Source of the DNA: a virus
IMG/VR virus record: IMGVR_UViG_3300032053_000088
Span: 1-57,698 of that record
Reading direction: 5' to 3' (one strand)
DNA length: 57,698 nt
A program made the position numbers and the translations under genes. Below are positions 53,987 through 57,698 of the stretch, piece after piece. The first letter of the stretch is position 1. Each line of letters opens with the position of its first letter. Under the pieces are notes generated by a model, which saw nothing but the letters and a program-made list of their open reading frames with translations, was not told where the DNA came from and searched no databases.

Positions 53987-54454
53987 ATGGATTTTACAAA
54001 AAATGTTGACGAGTTTAATTCAAGGGGGACATACAATTACCAATTTGATGAAGTTGGAAATTTGTTGTTGAATCCTTCGTCGTCAGTATTTGAACAGCAG
54101 TATTTTTCTATTCCCTTAATGCGATCCAAATATAATGATGCTAAAATTAATTCGTTTTATGACACAAATTTTACAGAATTTATAAAATCGCCTACAACAG
54201 GATCAGATAGTGAAGAAACAATAGCATTAAAAGACGAATTGAATAGAATAGAAAAGGAAAACGCCGAATTTAAGAAACAGTTGGATGTTATTATAGCTAA
54301 AGATGAACAAGGATCGGTTGAGGCTCAGAGGGATGCTATTAGGAATATTATTTTAGAGTTACGAATTAAACTGAAACAGGGAGAAACGTTGGATGATTTT
54401 GAAGTTGACTTTCCATATTTTCCAAACGCGAGTCAGGAAAATAATTTGATATAA
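53987..54454 (+). CDS. Hypothetical virion-module protein
   Basis: 155 residues with a central coiled coil (ALKDELNRIEKENAEFKKQL). Two nt after the previous stop and one before the next start. Could be a trimerisation or connector protein. Confidence 0.55.
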   Translation: MDFTKNVDEFNSRGTYNYQFDEVGNLLLNPSSSVFEQQYFSIPLMRSKYNDAKINSFYDTNFTEFIKSPTTGSDSEETIALKDELNRIEKENAEFKKQLDVIIAKDEQGSVEAQRDAIRNIILELRIKLKQGETLDDFEVDFPYFPNASQENNLI

Positions 54455-54455
54455 T

Positions 54456-57400
54456 ATGTCATTACCATTTTCACATTTAGTTCCTTATACGGGAAGTTTG
54501 AGTGCCGTCTCAGTATTGAGCGAAACAGACGCCAACTTATTTTCTACGGGGTCGTTGAGAGACATATGGTATGGTATCTCTGATGATGATTATATAGAAC
54601 TTTCTGTGTTCAGTTCAGATACCGAAGATCAGATAGCATTCAAGTGTTTTAATCAAGAAAAAAACTTTAAGACAGTCACGTTAACGTTTTTGGATAATAA
54701 AGACAGCCCCATTACATACACGTATGACGAATTACAAACTGATTTTGACATATACAAATCCGAAAAAATACTAACACATACCGTAGAACAATTGTATGAA
54801 GCTGGTATATACTCTGGTGAATATAAAGTTTCTTATAATTTTGTAAGGTTGATGGCTGGTAATCAAAATAGCCCGCTTACTATTAAAGATATTTCACCGT
54901 CTAGAAAAGAGATCAAACTTGTTCCATCTGAACGAACCGACAATAATTTTACAGCGTTTTGTTTGAAGAAATTTCATTTAAGAGATGTTATACCGGTTGT
55001 TATATCCGTCACAAAACAGTGCCCATATGATCAGATTTATGCGAGAGTTAAAGATAACTATGTAAATGAAATAAATCTTCTTCGAACCATATTCTTTTTA
55101 AATTATGATGGAAACGTTTTAACATTTTTAAAAGAATTGTATGAAGATTTTATTAAATATACCCTTCTTACTACTGAACAGATTTCTGACAAACTGAATC
55201 CTGATAAAATCTATAGAATACAAGGTATTAGGACATATTTTAATAATTACATGTTGTCTAATTACGATACAATATCAGATTTTGAAACGTTGGATATAAA
55301 ATTTGTAGAATATGTAGAAAAAAGAGTCGATCAAAAATTTAAACCGTTCATTTCTCAATTAAAAAATTCAAAAGAATTTCTAAACACAAGAAAATTTGTT
55401 ATAGAATTTTTTGTTGATCACTTTTATAGATATGCAATCAACCCGTTAATCAAAGAGTATAAAGAAAAATACTACTCATATCTCAAAAATGCATTAAATT
55501 TCGGAGATAATAGATTTTATACAATTCTTGCTCACGATTATTTGGATGAAAGAAATTCCACATCAGATCCTCTTACATTAATTGTTAAATTAAGTTCAGA
55601 ACTTCCTACAGACATATCAATAAAGAATTATTGTTGGGTGACTAACTACGGAATGGTTCCTTACGTGTTTAATGCCGTTGTTCAAGATCCTATAAAATAT
55701 CCAACTACAAGAATTGGTGCTCCAAATTTTAATATTGATGTAGCTACGGTAAGTAAAAAAAATGTAAATAAATTATATTCAATAGACGATCTTAAAATGA
55801 CAAACACCGATTTGGGGGATCGAGTGTCTTTAAATAAAAAGATTTCTGAATTGAATATCGATTATACCGATTTTAAAAACTTCGTCGTTTTTTCGTCGGT
55901 TGCGACTCGATTAACTGTATTTAAAAATAAAATTGTAGATTGGTCCGATTTAAGTTCTTCTTTGGTATCGTTAGAATATAAATATTCATCATCATTAAGT
56001 TCGTCGGTTGTGTATCCATATTATACAGTAGAACAATCGGATTATCAAACACGAATGACGGATATAATAAATTCGTTTGATGGATATGAATCTTTTCTTT
56101 TTAAAGGTGGAGATTATACATATAACATAAATTCCGGCTCATTTTTTAATGCAAGTTACGTAATCATTAAAGATGAAGACGCGGTGGAGTTTGATAGAAA
56201 TAACAGAGATAGTTTGGTCAATAACGTTCCTGAATATCTTGTGAACGACGAAGACAGCGTGGAATATTTGACCTTCCTATCAATGGTCGGGCATCATTTT
56301 GATAACATTTATACTTACATTTCGAGTTTACCCATTCAAAAATTTGTTCAAAACAGTTTGACTAGTAGTTTATCTACAGGCGTTTTGAAGGATGCTCTAT
56401 ATTCTCTTGGGTGGAATGTATCAGATCTTATTGGTGATGAAGACATCGATGATGTGTATTTGAATAGTATTGATAATTCTTCATATAATATCCTCTCATC
56501 CGAAGAGAGATTAAGATATATTTGGAATCGGTTATTAGTTACTTTGCCTCAAATTTACAAGACAAAAGGAACCGAAGCGTGTATCCATCTTTTAACTTCT
56601 TGTTATGGAATACCATCTACTCTATTAAGTTTGAGAGAATATGGCGGCGGCGACTACGCATCTGATGCTGCAATCACATATACAGACTACAAAAAAGTGT
56701 ATATGTGCAAGTTTAACGGAGAATATATTTCAGCATCGGTTCCAGCTAAAGACTTCATTTGTGGCCCGTGGGCAACCAATTTTAGAACCGTAGAATTTGC
56801 GTTTTCATCTGATGATGAAAAACATTTTGAATTATATGAAAAAGTTCCTATATTCACGTCGATTCCGTGGCCAGGAAACGGGTGGCCGAATGTATCATGG
56901 GCTATAGGAGTATACAAATTGCCTGAAAAATATTTTGGGAAAGTATTTTTTCAAATGTATTCGGGTTCCACGGCAAACACGATTCTTACAAGTAGTGCGT
57001 TGCCAATATTCAATGGAGATGTATTTAGTGTAATGCTGAGAAGAAACATTCCCATTAACGCATTCAATAGTAGCAGTATTCCAACATCAAGTGTATCATA
57101 TTTGAACAACATCGACTATATTCCTGCAAAATATGATTTGATCGTTCAAAGAAACGAATATGGAGATATATTATTTCAATCGACTAGCAGTGTCATATTA
57201 AATACTCTACAAGACAATAGAGCATTTAGTTCGTTTGGAAAGTTTTATGTAGGAAACACGTTAACGTCAGCTAGTTTTAGAGGAACAATTGATAAAATAA
57301 AGATTTGGGATATTCCTGCTACAAATGATGCCTTTAACGATTATGTTAATGATTATGAATCATATAGTTATTCTGGATCAGATGCTTACACACATTTATG

Positions 57401-57698
57401 GGTGGATCTTCATTGGAATTATCCAGAATCATTATATACAGCATCAATTACACCTAGTTCAGTAATAATAACAAACAACGCCGAATATTATTCTGTTATA
57501 AATTATTACAATGGAGTATACACATCGTCAACAGACATAACACAACAATCAAAATCGTTTGAAGCACAAAATCGGTGGAGAACATATCTTCCGTCAGGGT
57601 CTTTAGATATAGTAGCGCATCAATTTCCGATTTATATTGTTCCAAATATAAGTGTTTCTTATGATTCTACTATTTGTGAAAATTATACGGCCTCGGCG
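54456..57698 (+). CDS. Very large structural protein, 3' end outside window
   Basis: 1081 codons open to the window edge. A helical middle section (CPYDQIYARVKDNYVNEINL) is followed by LPQIYKTKGTEACIHLLTSC and a LamG/concanavalin-like section (FRGTIDKIKIWD). Follows gp6-like and fibre genes, so probably a baseplate wedge or tail fibre hinge protein, position of T4 gp7/gp9-12 genes. Confidence 0.7.
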   Translation, partial: MSLPFSHLVPYTGSLSAVSVLSETDANLFSTGSLRDIWYGISDDDYIELSVFSSDTEDQIAFKCFNQEKNFKTVTLTFLDNKDSPITYTYDELQTDFDIYKSEKILTHTVEQLYEAGIYSGEYKVSYNFVRLMAGNQNSPLTIKDISPSRKEIKLVPSERTDNNFTAFCLKKFHLRDVIPVVISVTKQCPYDQIYARVKDNYVNEINLLRTIFFLNYDGNVLTFLKELYEDFIKYTLLTTEQISDKLNPDKIYRIQGIRTYFNNYMLSNYDTISDFETLDIKFVEYVEKRVDQKFKPFISQLKNSKEFLNTRKFVIEFFVDHFYRYAINPLIKEYKEKYYSYLKNALNFGDNRFYTILAHDYLDERNSTSDPLTLIVKLSSELPTDISIKNYCWVTNYGMVPYVFNAVVQDPIKYPTTRIGAPNFNIDVATVSKKNVNKLYSIDDLKMTNTDLGDRVSLNKKISELNIDYTDFKNFVVFSSVATRLTVFKNKIVDWSDLSSSLVSLEYKYSSSLSSSVVYPYYTVEQSDYQTRMTDIINSFDGYESFLFKGGDYTYNINSGSFFNASYVIIKDEDAVEFDRNNRDSLVNNVPEYLVNDEDSVEYLTFLSMVGHHFDNIYTYISSLPIQKFVQNSLTSSLSTGVLKDALYSLGWNVSDLIGDEDIDDVYLNSIDNSSYNILSSEERLRYIWNRLLVTLPQIYKTKGTEACIHLLTSCYGIPSTLLSLREYGGGDYASDAAITYTDYKKVYMCKFNGEYISASVPAKDFICGPWATNFRTVEFAFSSDDEKHFELYEKVPIFTSIPWPGNGWPNVSWAIGVYKLPEKYFGKVFFQMYSGSTANTILTSSALPIFNGDVFSVMLRRNIPINAFNSSSIPTSSVSYLNNIDYIPAKYDLIVQRNEYGDILFQSTSSVILNTLQDNRAFSSFGKFYVGNTLTSASFRGTIDKIKIWDIPATNDAFNDYVNDYESYSYSGSDAYTHLWVDLHWNYPESLYTASITPSSVIITNNAEYYSVINYYNGVYTSSTDITQQSKSFEAQNRWRTYLPSGSLDIVAHQFPIYIVPNISVSYDSTICENYTASA

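Overview
The window is a 57.7 kb piece of an AT-rich, tailed-phage genome, with no host housekeeping genes. The phage is probably a large T4-type myovirus. The right end carries a T4-style virion module: a gp55-like late sigma factor, a gp25-like and a gp6-like baseplate protein, Ser/Ala/Tyr-repeat tail fibres and a collar-domain protein. The rest is accessory DNA with more than 40 tRNA or tRNA-like genes, a tmRNA, an RNase P RNA and many homing-type nucleases. The host cannot be named from sequence alone. Promoters look sigma70-like (TTGACA, 16-17 nt, TATAAT-like), and Shine-Dalgarno sequences are weak or absent before many starts, which often read TAATATG.

Layout. 1-0.85 kb: a partial ORF and an exported protein on the minus strand. 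1.0-3.8 kb: six small plus-strand units (including SprT-like and RadC-like proteins), each with a promoter whose -10 box ends exactly 6 nt before the ATG, so the mRNAs should be leaderless. 4.1-7.0 kb: unknown genes and a Pro-rich lipoprotein. 7.0-7.5 kb: tmRNA. 7.6-16.4 kb: small unknown proteins mixed with GIY-YIG and HNH nucleases, a methyltransferase and the first tRNAs. 16.4-34.8 kb: a very large tRNA region, nearly all on the plus strand, with small genes between the tRNAs (lipoproteins, FN3 protein, SLOG-like protein, TrmH-like methyltransferase, phosphatase, a restriction enzyme/methylase pair, Nudix hydrolase), several homing endonucleases, a TnpB remnant and rnpB. 34.9-42.8 kb: secreted FN3 proteins, an SMR-like membrane protein, an HD hydrolase and a PhoH ATPase interrupted by a LAGLIDADG intein. 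42.8-57.7 kb: tail and baseplate genes, the last one running off the window.

The most unusual part is the tRNA region. (1) About a dozen tRNAs lack the canonical T-loop and have G at position 55. The same genes have A instead of G at position 18 of the D-loop, while tRNAs with a normal TTC T-loop keep GG. This looks like a covarying alternative elbow. (2) Most long gaps between tRNAs hold structured RNAs closed by perfect 6-13 bp stems, including pseudoknots. One pseudoknot occurs twice with compensatory changes. (3) Some tRNA-like RNAs keep acceptor and T arms but are 106-152 nt long, while one is only 43 nt. (4) The phage carries its own RNase P RNA and a TrmH-like methyltransferase in the same region, suggesting a partly self-contained tRNA production system. 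All of this rests on reading by eye; folding, covariance models and RNA sequencing would test it.
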